Positions 50,571 to 63,298 are shown, numbered from the stretch's first letter. The stretch: 64,000 bases of DNA from Drosophila persimilis (GCF_003286085.1 NW_020825298.1:11470001-11534000); one strand, 5' to 3'. The notes: generated from the sequence alone by a model not told the origin. Translations and numbers: made by a program.

Positions 50571-53500
50571 GAAGGGTGAATACTCGTAGACGTAAAGGAG
50601 GAACTAATGAAATGATTTCTGGATGGGATTGTGGAAATACTAATGGAGAACTGTTTAAATTACTTGAACAAATGGGAAAGGTTCCAAAAAAAGTGGAAAG
50701 AATTATGATAAAACATGCAGGTTTCCTCCTCCTCGGTTGGCTCAATAACTTTTCCTTCAAAGTTGACTAAAAAATGAGCTTTAGAACGTTGTACAGAGAA
50801 CAAAAATGATATTAAAATACCCCAAAAACTGTACCCATCTCTACCCCATGTAAAAGCCAAGATACCCCTTGGAGCCGCCCTGCAAAAGGAGCAACCGTGA
50901 AGAGTTTTGCAGCGCAAAGTTTTCCATAGCCAAAGGCAGGTTCTAAGCGCTTGGCTCTGCATGTGAATGGAGGAGGCACCTCCGAGGGGTCCTGGCTCCG
51001 CTTCCTGTATCCGTCGGTAGTGCCTACCCCCCGCCCGACCCCCTAGAAGGCCACGTTAGTTGGTCAGGGGCCAAAGCGGAAAGCGCAAAAATTAAATTTA
51101 AGCTGATTTCAGATTTACGAGCCCCAAAGGCGGAGAAGGAGAAAAGCGGAAAAGCGAAGGAGAAGGATTACCCAGGAAGGAAAACGGAGGACAGGAAAAT
51201 CCATCTGACAGACATGTCCCGTTCTAATTTGTCTCATGTCCAGAGGACAGATGCTGGAGAACGGCAGGGGGGGGGAGGTCCCGGATTCCCACGTAGTTTT
51301 TCCCGCAGATTTTCGCTTTCATTTTTTTTTTTTTTTTTCAAGTTTTACAAATTTTTTTAATTAAAAGTTTTTTGCTTTCCTCTGCAAAAAAAAGGGCAGA
51401 TAGAGGGGAAAGCTGGGGAAGGGAAAGGAAAAAGATGACGTTTTCCGGATAAGTTTTACTTCGAGGTTTTTCTCTTACAAATCGCTGGGTGGGCGGATGG
51501 AGGGGGCGGGAAGGGAGTCCCTGCTGAGTCAACTTCGTGCCTTTTTTATTGCCCAAATATTGGCCATAATTAAGGCGATAAAAAAACGACAGTCGCCCCT
51601 AGAAAAGAACGATAATTATTTCCTTTTTTCTTTCTTCGAAAACCTCTGACATAAGTCTATCTCTTTCTGTGAGTCTATAGGCTTCTCTTTCTCCCACTCG
51701 CACTCCCACTCCCTCGCTCTTTCTCTTTCTGTGTTAATTTGCATTTTAATTTATGGCCGCCTATAACTTTTATCGAAGGCAAAGCCGTCTTTGTCTTTCT
51801 TTATTGTCCTATAAGGATTGTAGGGGATTTCCATACCGTCCGCCGAAAGGCCGAAAGGTCACACAGCTGTTGGACGGGGGTCAGACGGACGTCATTCGGC
51901 CGGCGCTGGGTATGCTGAAAGGCAATTAGCAAGGAGGTCAAACGTTAGATATGATTCGGGAAATGGAGGGAGAGAGGGTTAGGATTAGGGCCCGTCAACA
52001 GCTGTGGGTACGAGGAGAGCGGAGAGCGAGGGGACGGGGAAAATAGAGCAACTGTCGTTTTGGATAAGGAAAAAAGAGCAAAATTTTATGGAGTAGAGAA
52101 ACGCTGACAATCAAAGACGATAGAACGCATGATACCTCAGGAATTGAAGACGTTGTTGAATTTTGGGACCGACTCAGCTGTCCAAGACGAAGCACCCCCC
52201 CATAGAACAGCTTTTTGGTGCCTTAAAGCTTCCTCTCTTCCTCAAAATGAAAGAGAAAGTGCTCTTGCTCTTTCTCTTTCCCCAAAATTCAAACCCCAGC
52301 CCCCGTCTGCCTCCCTTCCCTTCTCTCTGCCGCCATCTCCTGCCCCTCTCGTGGTGTTGTCTCTCTTCTAATGAACACATGTCAATTAAGGCCCAAGTCT
52401 CGTGTCCGCTGTCCATCGAGTGAAATATGTTTGGCCAGTCCTGGCTGGCTCCCACTCACTCCTGCCGCCTGCCGCCTGCCGCCTTCTGCCCCCAACTCCG
52501 ATTCCAACTGCAACTCAAATTCGGACGTCGACAAGAGTCTTGCGTGTGCCGCTCTCTGATGGCCTGCCTCTGTGTTACGTTACGTCTCTCCACGCACAGT
52601 TGTGTTCAGAAGGGGAAGGGGGATGGAAGGGGAGGGTACTCCAGCGACAGCTCGGACATGTTCGCCTCAAACCCCTCAAAATGCGAGCAAAAATGCAAGT
52701 GTCTCGCATTACAGCTCTCGCCCGCTCGCACGCACTCAAAGACAGAGCGACTCCGCGCGTCTGGGAGCCTGATTTATGTCGTCGAGTGTGTCGCGGGTGT
52801 TGCGTGTCACAGCCCCCACCCTACCCCATCTGCAGCGGTCAGTGGAGCGGAGCAGGCGATTTCCGCTTTAATGTAATTTTGACAAGGCATCCCGCAAGCG
52901 AGGGGGAAGGGGGGCGGGTGCCGGGGGCCTGGTATGGGTGTCGTCATCTAGGAAATGTCATGATAAATCTTGCTTGGATTTGCCGCGCGCGAATCGAAAC
53001 CGTTACAGTAGCAGTTTTGCGCGATTTCGATTTCATTTGCTTATCGTGCGATTTGTCGTTTGGCATGTTTCGATTTATCTGGATTGGCGTGGTATTCGAT
53101 TACCCGATAAGTCGATTCGGGGAAGCAGTCGATACTGCCTTTGATCGAAGGCGTCACCCTCCCTCCTCAGCTCCTCTTTGTACTCCAGAGGAAAGAGCAT
53201 TTCTGTTTCCCTTCCTTTTTCCTTTCCTTTCCTTCGAAGACGCCCACCAGTCTGTCTTCTTATCGCCAGTGCTCTCTACTCTCCCTCTCCCCACTCTCTC
53301 TCTCTCTCTGGAGAGTCATAAAAGTTGTCCTCTGTGACCCGTGCAGTCGTAAACAGAGATTGACTGATTGATGCATTGATGAGGTCTTCATAATCTCTCT
53401 CTCTCTCTCTCTCCCTCCACTCATGTGCCACAGAACTCAGATTGAGTTCCTTCCCCACAAGTTCTAAGCGGGAAATATATCATGACGAACATGCTGTGTG

Positions 53501-54270
53501 GTCTCCATTATTTAGCCTTATCTGCAGAGTGGAGCAGGTTTCAAGGAGGTTCCCTTAACCCTCTTTTATAAGAAATATACTCTTTAAACATCGTATAATA
53601 TCTTTGGATTGTGGTATTTTTAAGGTCTCAATAATAAATCCTCAATGCCAGCGCTTTTTCTACTGAAAAACATTATCAAAAGTACTCCCTGAAAGTTCTC
53701 GGATACACCCTTTGTTTGATTGATGGATAAATTGATTAACCTCTAATCTGTGGCTCTGATTGATTAGAGCGTTGAACTAGAACTTAGACAATGATTTGTA
53801 TTCATCCACCGTATCATAGGGGGCGTGTCAAAGGGGGTGGATTGATCCCAATCAAGATAACAATTGGTCTAACACTCCCACAGTTTCAGTAGGAATTAGT
53901 GTCCGTTCAAGAGAGATTTACGATGGCACGAATACCGCGATTGAGCGTCCCTATAAATATAAAGAAGAGTCATGGGTAGTATTCTAGGGAACTAAGGATT
54001 ATATCGCATATAGAACTGGGAATGTTCTTCATAGTTGTGCCTCAAAATATTCTCTGGAAATATGCTGAGCGAACGGAATCGCACGGCCTGAGTAATTATT
54101 ATTTATCGCTGGGGGAAAAATCGCATTAAATGCAAAACGAAAGAAAGAAATTATACTGCAAGTGCAAGAAATATAAGTAATTTAATAAAAAAAAACATGT
54201 GTAAAAAACCACAGCAATAAAACGTGCGAAGCAATAAATACAATGGAAAGTGAAACGGCACAAAAAGAGA
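50571..54270. other. Non-coding stretch upstream of the plus-strand gene
   Basis: No gene recognised. The 311-codon plus frame at 52402-53337 starts at GTG, is pyrimidine-driven and shows no domain; I do not call it. CT microsatellites lie at 53292-53310 and 53393-53413. A poly(T) run of about 18 lies near 51322-51340. Confidence 0.55.
53292..53413. repeat. Two (CT)n microsatellites
   Basis: (CT)n runs at 53292-53310 and 53393-53413, about 80 bases apart. The reverse strand is GAGAG, the core of the binding site of the fly GAGA factor. Confidence 0.85.
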
Positions 54271-54281
54271 GGAAGATCTCG

Positions 54282-54384
54282 CGAGAGAGAGAGGGAGAGA
54301 GAGAGGGAATGCTGAATGCTCCAGATAGCGCCCATTGTACTGGGGGATTACTATGGGGCTGCGTTCTTTGTTGCGCCGTCAGTC
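54282..54384 (+). promoter_or_regulatory. Putative promoter: GAGA tract and initiator
   Basis: GAGAGAGAGAGG-type sequence at 54282-54307 lies about 75 bases before GTCAGTC at 54378-54384, whose TCAGT matches the fly initiator core with the A at 54381. No TATA box is evident about 30 bases upstream. I see no clear downstream promoter element at +28. The order GAGA, initiator, short leader and ATG suits a fly promoter, but the start site is inferred. Confidence 0.4.
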
Positions 54385-54512
54385 TGAAAAATCAAATCGA
54401 GCGCGACGCGACATCGAACCGTGGAGCGGGATTAACGGGAGTGATAATCCAACGAATTTTGGGTTAGCAAAAGCTTCGAAAAGTGGCAGAAAGCAGAAGG
54501 GAAACTGGAAGA

Positions 54513-54847
54513 ATGAGCTCCTACAGGACCCTGGTGGAACATGGAGCGCCGCCGTCGCACCTCGCTGGTGGCAACGACATCTCGCTGGCCTCTACTTCGT
54601 CCCCCAAGACCCTCCATCGCATGATCAAGTACTGGCGCAACAGTTCTGGCAAGATGCCAGGACTCCGGAAGAGCGAGAGCTTTGCGGATTACAGGCGACA
54701 CTCCTCCAACTCCGGCCTGGGAGTAGGCGGGGTGGGAGGAGGCGGAGGAGCCACTGGAGGGGGAGGAAGATCGAGCACCCCGAGCACGCGGTACCAGCGA
54801 CTGGAAAGCTGCGACAATGTTTGCCTGCTGGCAACACCAACCACAAG
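54513..54847 (+). CDS. First coding exon of a plus-strand gene (partial, unknown product)
   Basis: ATG at 54513 opens 111 codons plus two bases and ends at a perfect donor, AAG followed by GTGAGT. Without splicing the frame would stop at once (TGA at 54849). The peptide begins MSSYRTLVEH. It has a basic segment near residues 36-54 (HRMIKYWRNSSGKMPGLRKS), an SESFADYRR-like serine/basic stretch, then a glycine-rich linker around residues 70-88, and ends near YQRLESCDNVCLLATPTT. Codon use is clearly fly-coding, with C or G in most third positions. No membrane segment or known domain is visible. It is likely a cytoplasmic N-terminal region of a larger protein whose other exons lie past the window edge. 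I do not recognise the gene. Phase 2 at the donor is the same as in the candidate exon at 21864-22189. Confidence 0.75.
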
Positions 54848-54968
54848 GTGAGTGCCACGGCACAGTGGGCCCCATTGTGCATAGATCTTTGAAGTTGCAG
54901 CTGCCGCCCCCTTAAAAGTGGGGCGACACTTGCAGCTGCCGCCCCCTGGCCACATTTGCGTTTATCTT

Positions 54969-54981
54969 GGGGGGGGGGGGG
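54969..54981. repeat. Poly(G) run
   Basis: About twelve consecutive G on the plus strand, 120 bases into the putative intron. Confidence 0.85.
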
Positions 54982-55108
54982 ATGCTGTGCTCTTATCAGC
55001 AGAGGCCGCTGATAAAACAAGTGCAGCACGCCGCCGCAAACGCTGTGGATGCTCTCTGTGGTTTGTGGATGCCATTTGGTGGTTTGCTTTGCTCTGCCAC
55101 TGTGTCTG

Positions 55109-56124
55109 TGAGAGCAGAGAGCGCGGCGCTCTCTCGCTGAACTTCCAGATTCCACAAACAGAAGGCGTCGGCAGACAGCATCCACAGCATAAGCGCGTGG
55201 TGGAGCATGGAAGTTGTTTTTACACCAGACCACAAAATTTTGATGTCATGGCAGGTTCATATATATTTTATTTACATAAGTTGCTAGGAAATGTATTTAA
55301 TACAGTCTTTATTTGTTTTCCGATTGGAATACTTATATAAATACAGAAAATAGTCATATATTCTAATGGCAATCTGGAATGAGAGTGTATGTGTCTGATT
55401 TCGATAGAATTACATGGAAACACAGTGTAAGATATATCATAAGTAAAAGAATTTATCAAAAGTCCACACATGCCCCAGCACCAAAGACTCTCAAAGACCA
55501 AACTCTTTGTTGCGCAGTGTAACAAACCAACTGTTTATGTTTTTATTCCAACGAAAGAGCGCGAGAGCGAGCATAACTATCGCTCTCTCTCTCTCGCTGG
55601 CGCCGAAACAAAACATATGGAGCTGGCGCTCCAAAACGTCTGTGCTGCGGGCTGCATCTGTGTGGGTCCCATGCCGGTCGTTCGATTTGTTTTTGTTATC
55701 TCTTTCGGCAGCCGAGCAGAGAAGCGGTAAAAGCGTGCCGCCGACGCTGCCGCCTTCTGCATACTTTTGGGGTGCCACCACCGACAACAGAGACTATGCA
55801 AATATAACTGCATTCCTTCTGGTGGACGGGGGAGGGGGGACGCGGGCGGCTTTTTGGTATTTGAACTGAAAATTGTGTTTGCTTTTTGCCTAATGCGGGC
55901 CTCTGTCACCATACCCCCCCACCCTCCCAACGCAAACAAACTGCGCGCATTTGGAATGCAACCCCCGCCCCCGAACATGCCACAATGCAGCAACAGCAAC
56001 AGCCACCCACACAACACCCGACACGAAAAACAGAGACGGCGGCAGCGGCAGCGACAGCGACACACACGAACACACATTCCTTCCAGTGCCAAGAGAGAGT
56101 AAAAGCAGCGCTCTCTGAGAGACG
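55109..56124. promoter_or_regulatory. GAGA/CTCTC motif cluster
   Basis: GAGAG and CTCTC clusters lie at 55109-55137, 55555-55600 and 56092-56124, often in inverted pairs such as GAGAGCGC with GCGCTCTCTC. Such sites are bound by GAGA factor at fly promoters and Polycomb response elements (established for the family). Function here is inferred only from motif density. Confidence 0.35.
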
Positions 56125-56256
56125 GCTGTGTGGACTCCATTGTGGAACCTGAAATCTGAGCTTCGTGCGCAACGTAGCTTTGCGGCCCCACGTTTGTACC
56201 GTTTTTCCCGTCGTGGCGAGTGGAGCTGCTCTGGTCTCCCATTTAAATGTGTGTGA

Positions 56257-56279
56257 CGTCGTCGTCGTCGTCGTCGTCG
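56257..56279. repeat. (GTC)n microsatellite
   Basis: About seven GTC trinucleotides directly after GTGTGTGAC. Confidence 0.9.
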
Positions 56280-56387
56280 GTGTTTTGTCGTCGTCCTGCG
56301 TCGCCACGAGTCTGCGTCCGAGTACGAATCGGAGTCCGGCAACGGCTTTGGAGTCCGCTACTCCCTACAGTTCTAACGGTACTTCAA

Positions 56388-56460
56388 AAGCAGCAGCAGC
56401 AGCAACAGTTGCAACGCATGCCGCAGCAGAAAGCAGCGGCAAACCAGCAGCAACAAATGT
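56388..56460. repeat. CAG/CAA opa-like repeats
   Basis: Interrupted CAGCAGCAGCAGCAACAG and AGCAGCAACAA tracts. All frames are short, so polyglutamine coding is not supported. Confidence 0.7.
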
Positions 56461-57080
56461 AAGCCCCAAGCCAAAAAAAAAACAAAACAAGAATTCCTAT
56501 ATTTTTGGCAATCTCTGCGAAAGCGTGAGAGTGCGTGTGTGTGTTTCTGTGTGCGTGTATTATCACTGCATTTTCGTGATAGTGACAAAAGAAGCGTCAA
56601 AAAAATCGCGTCTTGCGAAAGTGGAGGCGCAGCAAAATGCCAGCACGTTCCGAAAAACGAACCAAAAAATAAAAAGTGAAATTCGACAACAAATAATACT
56701 GTAAATAATAATTGTGTGTGCATAGAAATTACAATTAACGGCGGCAGCAGCCAATGAGGAGGAAGACCTGCCAAACGAAAGTGTTTCCAAAGTGAAATTT
56801 CAATGCCTCATTTTTTTTCTGTCGTGCAATTCAATTACAAAATGCCATTAATATTAAGTGATGGAAAAGGATAGAAGGATTGAAAGAAGTGAGAGAATAA
56901 CATAATCATGGCAAAACAAATGTCAAACGCAATTTACAAAAGAAATCCACAACAAAAAAAAAATAATCAGCCGCAAAACGGCTCTAAAAAAACCCAAACA
57001 AAACGCACACAAAAACCGCGCAAAATGAGAAATAATTTGTGAAAAGAGAAATAGCTAAAAAACAACAAAAATGCAGAAAA

Positions 57081-57105
57081 TCTCTCTCTCTCTCTCTCTC
57101 TCTCT
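57081..57105. repeat. (TC)n microsatellite
   Basis: About twelve TC dinucleotides; the reverse strand is a perfect GAGA tract. Confidence 0.9.
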
Positions 57106-57233
57106 GTCTGCCTCGATCGCTTTGCCGGTTTCTGCGGTTGTTGTTGCGGTTTTGTGATGTTTCGTTCCTATTAGTAGTGTTGTTGCTGGAGAAGGAGTTT
57201 TGTGTTGTTGGAGGCGTTTGATAGATCTCAATT

Positions 57234-57252
57234 GTGTTGTTGTTGTTGTTGT
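57234..57252. repeat. (GTT)n microsatellite
   Basis: About six GTT trinucleotides. Confidence 0.9.
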
Positions 57253-58540
57253 CTCCTGTCCCATGCTGCAGTTCGATTGATATGCGTCACGCATGATTGT
57301 TACGTGTTGTATCCCATTGAATTCGATCTCCCCGATCGTAATCGTCTCTCTTTCTCATGTGATTTATGTGCAGGTTATGTGACGCGATTATGCTTATGAC
57401 TGGGAAATGGGCAAGGGCCGTCCAACAAGTGGGAAACGGCACAGGCTCGACCGTGTGTGACACTCACTTTATGCCCAAAGCAGAGTTGCCTCATAAGTCG
57501 CTATGAATCACAAAAAGTGAGTGCCATACAATCATTTAAGGGGATTCCGACAGGTCTTTTTGTCTCTCTTCCACTTATCAGCGTTTATTTTTATTAGGGG
57601 TTGAACGATGCCACTCGAAGATCATGAACCTGAAACGAACAGGTTTTTTCGGTTATATGGGGATATGTAGTATATGTAATACATGTGTGATAAGGCGGGA
57701 TCCCATAAGAGGGGCAGAACAGTTTTTTTGATTTATTTATAGTTCCTCTGATGCCACTCGATGTGGGGATAGGACTCTCTCCTTCTATAACAGAAAAGAA
57801 ACAACTTTTGCTTCGCTTTTGGTTTTTTTTCTTCTCGTTTCCGCATTGCAAAAAATGCAAATTAAAATTCACGCACTCCACACCCCCCTTCTCCATCTCT
57901 CTTTGGCCGTCCTCTTTGCCTTGTTTGTTTGTCCCGTTAGCTGACAATGTTGCACCCGTGGATGCTTCTGCTTTTGCTTTTCATACTCTTTCCGGGAGGG
58001 TCTTTCCTTTACAACCCAAAGAACGAAGAAATCCAACAAATTTAAACCAAAATCTGTCTACAAATCCAACCTTTTTCCCTCCCGCAAGATCGTGTTTCTA
58101 TATCCTCTGGCTTTTATGGGAAAAACACAGGGTTTTAAAAGGTTTGCCTTTGGAATATCCATATGTATTTCCTGTTAGAGTATCTGCCCATCTTTAGTCT
58201 CTTGTTCTTTGGCTGTTATCAAGCCTGTTGTTGCATCTGTTGTTAATATGCATTTGCCGGCGGCGTGGCGCATTTTGTGGCATGAAAAAAAAGAAGCAAT
58301 GAAAAATGTGCAGAGCACGTGAATTTCTTTTTCGACTTTTCGAAACGGGTTCTCTGGCCTGAAATGATTTCAGTTTTTTTCCTTCCCCCCCTCTCCACCG
58401 TTTGACTGTTGTTGTTGTTGACTTTTCATTTTCGTTAACATTTTTTCTCAATTTTTTTGTGTGGAGGGGAAAGGCGTTTCATGGGGCAGTATCCAAGGTG
58501 CAACTTGCAAAAATATTTATTGGCCAAAAGTGTGTGGTAT

Positions 58541-58572
58541 CTGTGTGTGTGTGTCGTGTGTGTGTGTGTGTG
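58541..58572. repeat. (GT)n microsatellite, interrupted
   Basis: About fourteen GT dinucleotides with one C interruption in the middle. Confidence 0.9.
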
Positions 58573-59702
58573 GCTGCTGTATCGTGTATCGTTCGGCACC
58601 AGCTGCAATTTGTGGAATTTCTGAATTTTAGTGCTCTGGAGAGATAACGGGGCATATGGGTTCTGTGAAGCGTTTTGTTTGTAGAGAATCGACAAGAGAA
58701 CTAATGATAGGGGAGGAATAATTACCATTTTTAAACACTTGAAAACTGAATTTTCAAAAAATGTATGACTTTTGAATGATTTTATTTAAATTTTCTCGGA
58801 AATTATGGTTTTTTCTTATCGTTTAACAATAAATTTGATAGTTATATATATTTTATCGATGAAATGTGAAGTAGTTATTGCTTATGGAACATTTTTACCT
58901 CTGAAAATTGTAATCCTCTTTCAAAAGGATCCTCCAAAAGCTCTTATCCGATCCCTTAAGGGTATTTAAGCTTTGATTAAGCTCTTTTGATGCTTTAATC
59001 ATCTCCCTGATTCTCCTGTAACAATCTGTCCCACTCATCCTCCTCCTCCTCTTTCCTTTGTTTCCTTGTTGTCCTGCTTGCACTTTTTCCTCATTCCCTC
59101 GATTCGTACATATATTTTTGTTGCATTTTTGGGTTAAAAAGGTAAACGACAACTCATCAAATATTCATGCGAAAGAGAATGCCAAGCAGAATCTGAGATA
59201 ATATTTGGGAGTGTTTGAATCGGATGTCAGATGTCCGTTCAAGATGACAAGAGAAAGGGGGGGGAGCTGTAGTGCGAGGCTCAAGTGGCATTCCATTCGA
59301 GACGGCGGCGGTGGCGAAATGTAAATGAACTCGAAAAGCAAATTGGCCTTGTCCCCCGCGCACATGAAGATGGACGATAATAACAAACGGCAGGAGAAGA
59401 AGTGCAAAGAGAAGAGCACAAAAATAGCCACAAATAAAAGCACAAAAATAAAGAACGAGCGAATACAAAACAAATGGAGAGAAAAACAGCTGCTTTTTGG
59501 GAAACACACAGAATATTGTGGTGTCTCGTCTTGTAACTCTTTCTTTCCTTAAATCTTTTGCTATCTGATGACCCTCCTCTGTTCGTTCTTCTGCCTTTCC
59601 CTTGTCCTGTCCCTTTCTGTGCTTCTGCCTTGTTGCCCCATTCATCTTTTGTCGCTGTCTGGCCCATCAATTGTCTTGTCATCTGCCTCCCGTCCGCCAG
59701 CA

Positions 59703-59720
59703 GCTCTCTCTCTCTCTCTG
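59703..59720. repeat. (CT)n microsatellite
   Basis: About nine CT dinucleotides; GAGAGAGAG copies occur on the plus strand nearby at about 59838-59852. Confidence 0.85.
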
Positions 59721-62284
59721 TCTCCCTCTTTGGCGCTGCCCACTCGAGGGTTCAAGTTGAAGTGCAATCCGCACAAAAGCTAAGCTCAGACAGAGGCAGG
59801 GACAGCGAGAGAGTGCCAAAGAAAGAAGAGATGGAGAGGGAGAGAGAGAGAGTACAAAACCTTGCTGTGTCATTCGCCCTGCATTGATTTTGGATTCTGG
59901 CCTGCACAATTTACCGTTTTGCCCATGCGTTTTTGTTGCTTTTTGTTCGGTGTCTTATCTCGTTTCGGTCCCTCTTTCCCTCGCTCCGCCGCCCATCCTC
60001 ATCGTTTTTGTCTGCAGAGAAAACACACGCGAAATTTTATAATAATTTATGGGGCGTGTGCCGTCGCGCCGCTTTCGCACGATGGGACGCATGGCGATGG
60101 CCCAGTGCCAAAATCCAACAAATGGAAGAGTGAGGGGGGGATTGCGAATGAGATGGAAGAAGGCAACGGTTAATGGGGATGGGGATTGGGATTAGAAGAT
60201 GCTAAATGATGAGTGTGTGTGGGGGGAAGAGGAAAGGGTGTCTGGAGGAAAGGGTAAACACTCTTCCCCCTACGCATACCCCAACCCCTGCTCCTCCCTC
60301 TCACTCTCTCCCTCTTTCTATACTTTTAATTGCTCCATATTTTGCCATGACCATGGGGGGATTTTTGTTTACGATCTGTTTACACCTGTGCGAAAAAGAA
60401 GATAAGCAAAAGAAATGAAAACAGCCCCCCCATCCAGAGCCAAGCAAAAGCGTTTTTCGCTAGAAATTATGAAATTAATGTATTTTTCTCATATTTTTAT
60501 GGGCTGTTATGGGATAATTATTACGAGAGCATACGGATAGGAAGGTCGTCGCGTGGCACAGATTGGACTTTGAAGTTTTTCTTGTTTACTTTGGGATTAA
60601 AGGGAAAATTCAAGAAAAACAAACTTGCAATATGGAAACATAATGTTTTCAAGGTCAAGGCAGAGAGTGCGAACATGCTTAAGAAAAAAGGGTGCCATAA
60701 ATATGTTTTTGATGGCGAAATGATATGATGGGGGAAATATATTTGAATTTTCAAAGGTTATTGCCAATATGGCAGGATTATGTTTCAATACATAGGGCTT
60801 AGATGTGGGGTGGGGTAAAAATGATATTCCAAGGGAAAAAAGATATTTTTCAAACAATTTTAAAGTTTATCAGTACTTTTGGCGCCCAACTGGAAACTAG
60901 ATAGTTGTTTATGGCTGGCTACTCCATACATAAAGTTTTAAAGCAATATATGCTTTAATTAAGGAATATATGATATGACATGTGATTATAAGAACTACTT
61001 TCAACAGAAAAACCTTTGTTTTTACAACATTTTATAAGTATCTTGCTTCAAAACTTAATTTAAAAGACGATTAGGAGGGAACTGATGGAAAACAGATAGG
61101 AATTCAAAGAAATTCTGCATTGGTTTATAGAAAAAATACTTCTGAGAACGTACCAATACATAACCAGTCTCAAAATTCATAAAATTCTCATTTAAATATT
61201 AGTTAAAACCAGAAATATCTCTACCGATTCTCCCCCAATGGACATCCAGAGATATAGGAGCGTGTGGGGCAGGGCTTTCAAGGTTGCAGAACCGTTCAAA
61301 AACTGATTAGTGAGGCCCAAAAAATTGGAAGCTGATTAGATAAGATACAACATAGCGAGAGATACAGCCCACCCACCGAAGCAGAGACCACAACAGAAGT
61401 CACAATCGATTGAAAAATTCCTCCTAAAAAAGTTGTTGCCCCAAACAGCGGCACAGCCAGAAGCGACAGCTGTTAACGTTTGTTGCCCCGATGCGAAATG
61501 GAGCCGCCCAAAGATGGGGCCCAAATTTGTTTACGAAATTTGTCGTAGCATAAATATTTGAACACGTGCAACGCACACAACGCGGCAACAGGCAACAGCA
61601 GCAGAATTCTCAGAGTAAAATGTGAAACAACAAACGACAGACGCTAGACGACAGTACGACAGTACGACAGATACACGACCGCCTCTATAGGGAAGTGTTC
61701 TGTTCTCTTGTACACGGAAATGAAGGAAAGTCCCCCAGCTTGGAATTTGGCCAAAAATGCTGCCGGATGTTGCTTAGAATTTGGTCTTTTGGGGTTTTTC
61801 CTGCTCTAAGGTGCAGCATTTTCCCTAGGAATATTTATTTATACGATAAGAAAACCTCAATCTTGCAGGTTTTTGATAAGGAAATGCTTTCAGTTTTTTG
61901 GTTCTTTGGTTTAGTGTCTCAATTGAGTCACAGAACACAGAATGTTTTTTTAGTGGAGAGATTGCGGCTCGTAAATGACGTATCGATATGGTTTGCGGCA
62001 TAAACCTACTAACTGAAATCTGATTGCGAAACGTTGACGCAACGTTTGTTGGCGGCCCCACAGTTTATGGAAAGGGAAGAATGGTAAATATTTAAGGGGG
62101 TTAGCGAATGTTTGAGTATGTCGAGCACTTGACACAGTTATCATTCGGATAATTGTGGAAATTGGGGCTACGATAAAATGATATATGGAAAGAAAATGAT
62201 ATAGAAGCGGAACGGAGTGAATCATTGATAGGGAGAAAGTAAAGGAAGCAACCCACGACAAAGTATGATTAAGCAAAAGTGTCG

Positions 62285-62815
62285 GAAAAAATTCTAGAAT
62301 TATAGTAGAAATAATACCAGAAAATACTAGAAAAAAATTCAAAAAAGACTAGAAAAATACATGTGATAATACCACAAAAATTTCAGAAAATACTGGAAAT
62401 AATACCAGAATATTTTCAGAAATTATTCGAAGTAATACTAGAAAAAATACAGAAAACACTAGGAAAACTATTAGACTAATACCAGTAAAATCATAGAATA
62501 TACTAGAAATAATACCCAAAAACTTAAACCAGAACAATATCAGAAAATACTAAAAGTAATACCAGAACAAATACAGAACACTTTATAAAAAATACCAGAA
62601 CGAATACAGAAAATCCCATGTATAATACCAGAAAAATCATACTAATAGTACCAGAAAAATACAAAAATTCTGGAAATAATACCAGAAAAAAATACAGAAA
62701 ATACAAGCAATAGCACCAGAAAAATACTACTTATATTGATAGAACAAATACAGAAAAATATGGAAATAATACCAGAAGAAGTTCAGAAAATTCTATAAAT
62801 AATACCAGAAATGTG
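62285..62815. repeat. Diverged AT-rich minisatellite, AATACCAGAAAA unit
   Basis: Segments of the form AATACCAGAAAAATACAG and AAAATACTAGAAATAATACC recur about fifteen times with variable spacing of roughly 30-40 bases. Open minus-strand frames over it (rich in VFSVFFLVL) come from the repeat and are not genes. Confidence 0.8.
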
Positions 62816-63298
62816 TCGTAGTCAAAGGACAGATTTTAACCGAGGAGAATGAGAGCTGATTGAGTTATTGAAATACAATATTCAGTCTACAAATACCACC
62901 ACACATAATTTTCAAAAGTATTTTGTATCTTTTACGACACTTCATCTTCCGTAATGTATCTGCATATCTCTCTCTTGTTGCTTCATTAACTCAATCATCC
63001 GATGGGTTTCTATAGAACTCGCAACTCCGCGGATCACAATAAATCAATAATAATAAAAAATGGAAAATTCCTAATTGAATGAACAGCAGAACAGCAGAGA
63101 ACCTGCAAAATGAAGAACCTCCTCTAAAAAGAGAAACAGAATGGGGGACCACCCACTGGGCGGTGCACCCCATCGTCCCACACACGCACACAGACAATTC
63201 TCTTGAGTCTCGAATCTCCTCTGATCTCTCCCTCTTTTTGCAATCTCTTGACATTAATTTGAATGAATACAAATTTGTATAGATATTTCTTATAATTC

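Larger units (their letters stand above)
56160..57060 (+). other. 5'UTR-like stretch, possible alternative first exon
   Basis: The region runs from a GTC-repeat and CAG/CAA opa repeats (56390-56460) into A-rich AAAACAAAACAAG and CACAAAAACCGCGC sequence. It ends before a (TC)n tract. This composition is typical of long fly 5' leaders. I could not fix a start site or a donor, so boundaries are loose. Confidence 0.25.

Noticed and set aside
52402..53337. 311-codon plus-strand open frame
   Set aside because: It begins at GTG rather than ATG, crosses CT microsatellites and C-rich runs, has no recognisable domain and has no fly-type codon bias.
54625..55233. 202-codon minus-strand frame
   Set aside because: It overlaps the convincing plus-strand first exon and reads its antisense.
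55577..56242. 221-codon minus-strand frame
   Set aside because: It runs against a stretch that looks like plus-strand regulatory or leader sequence, shows cysteine/arginine runs from simple repeats and has no domain.
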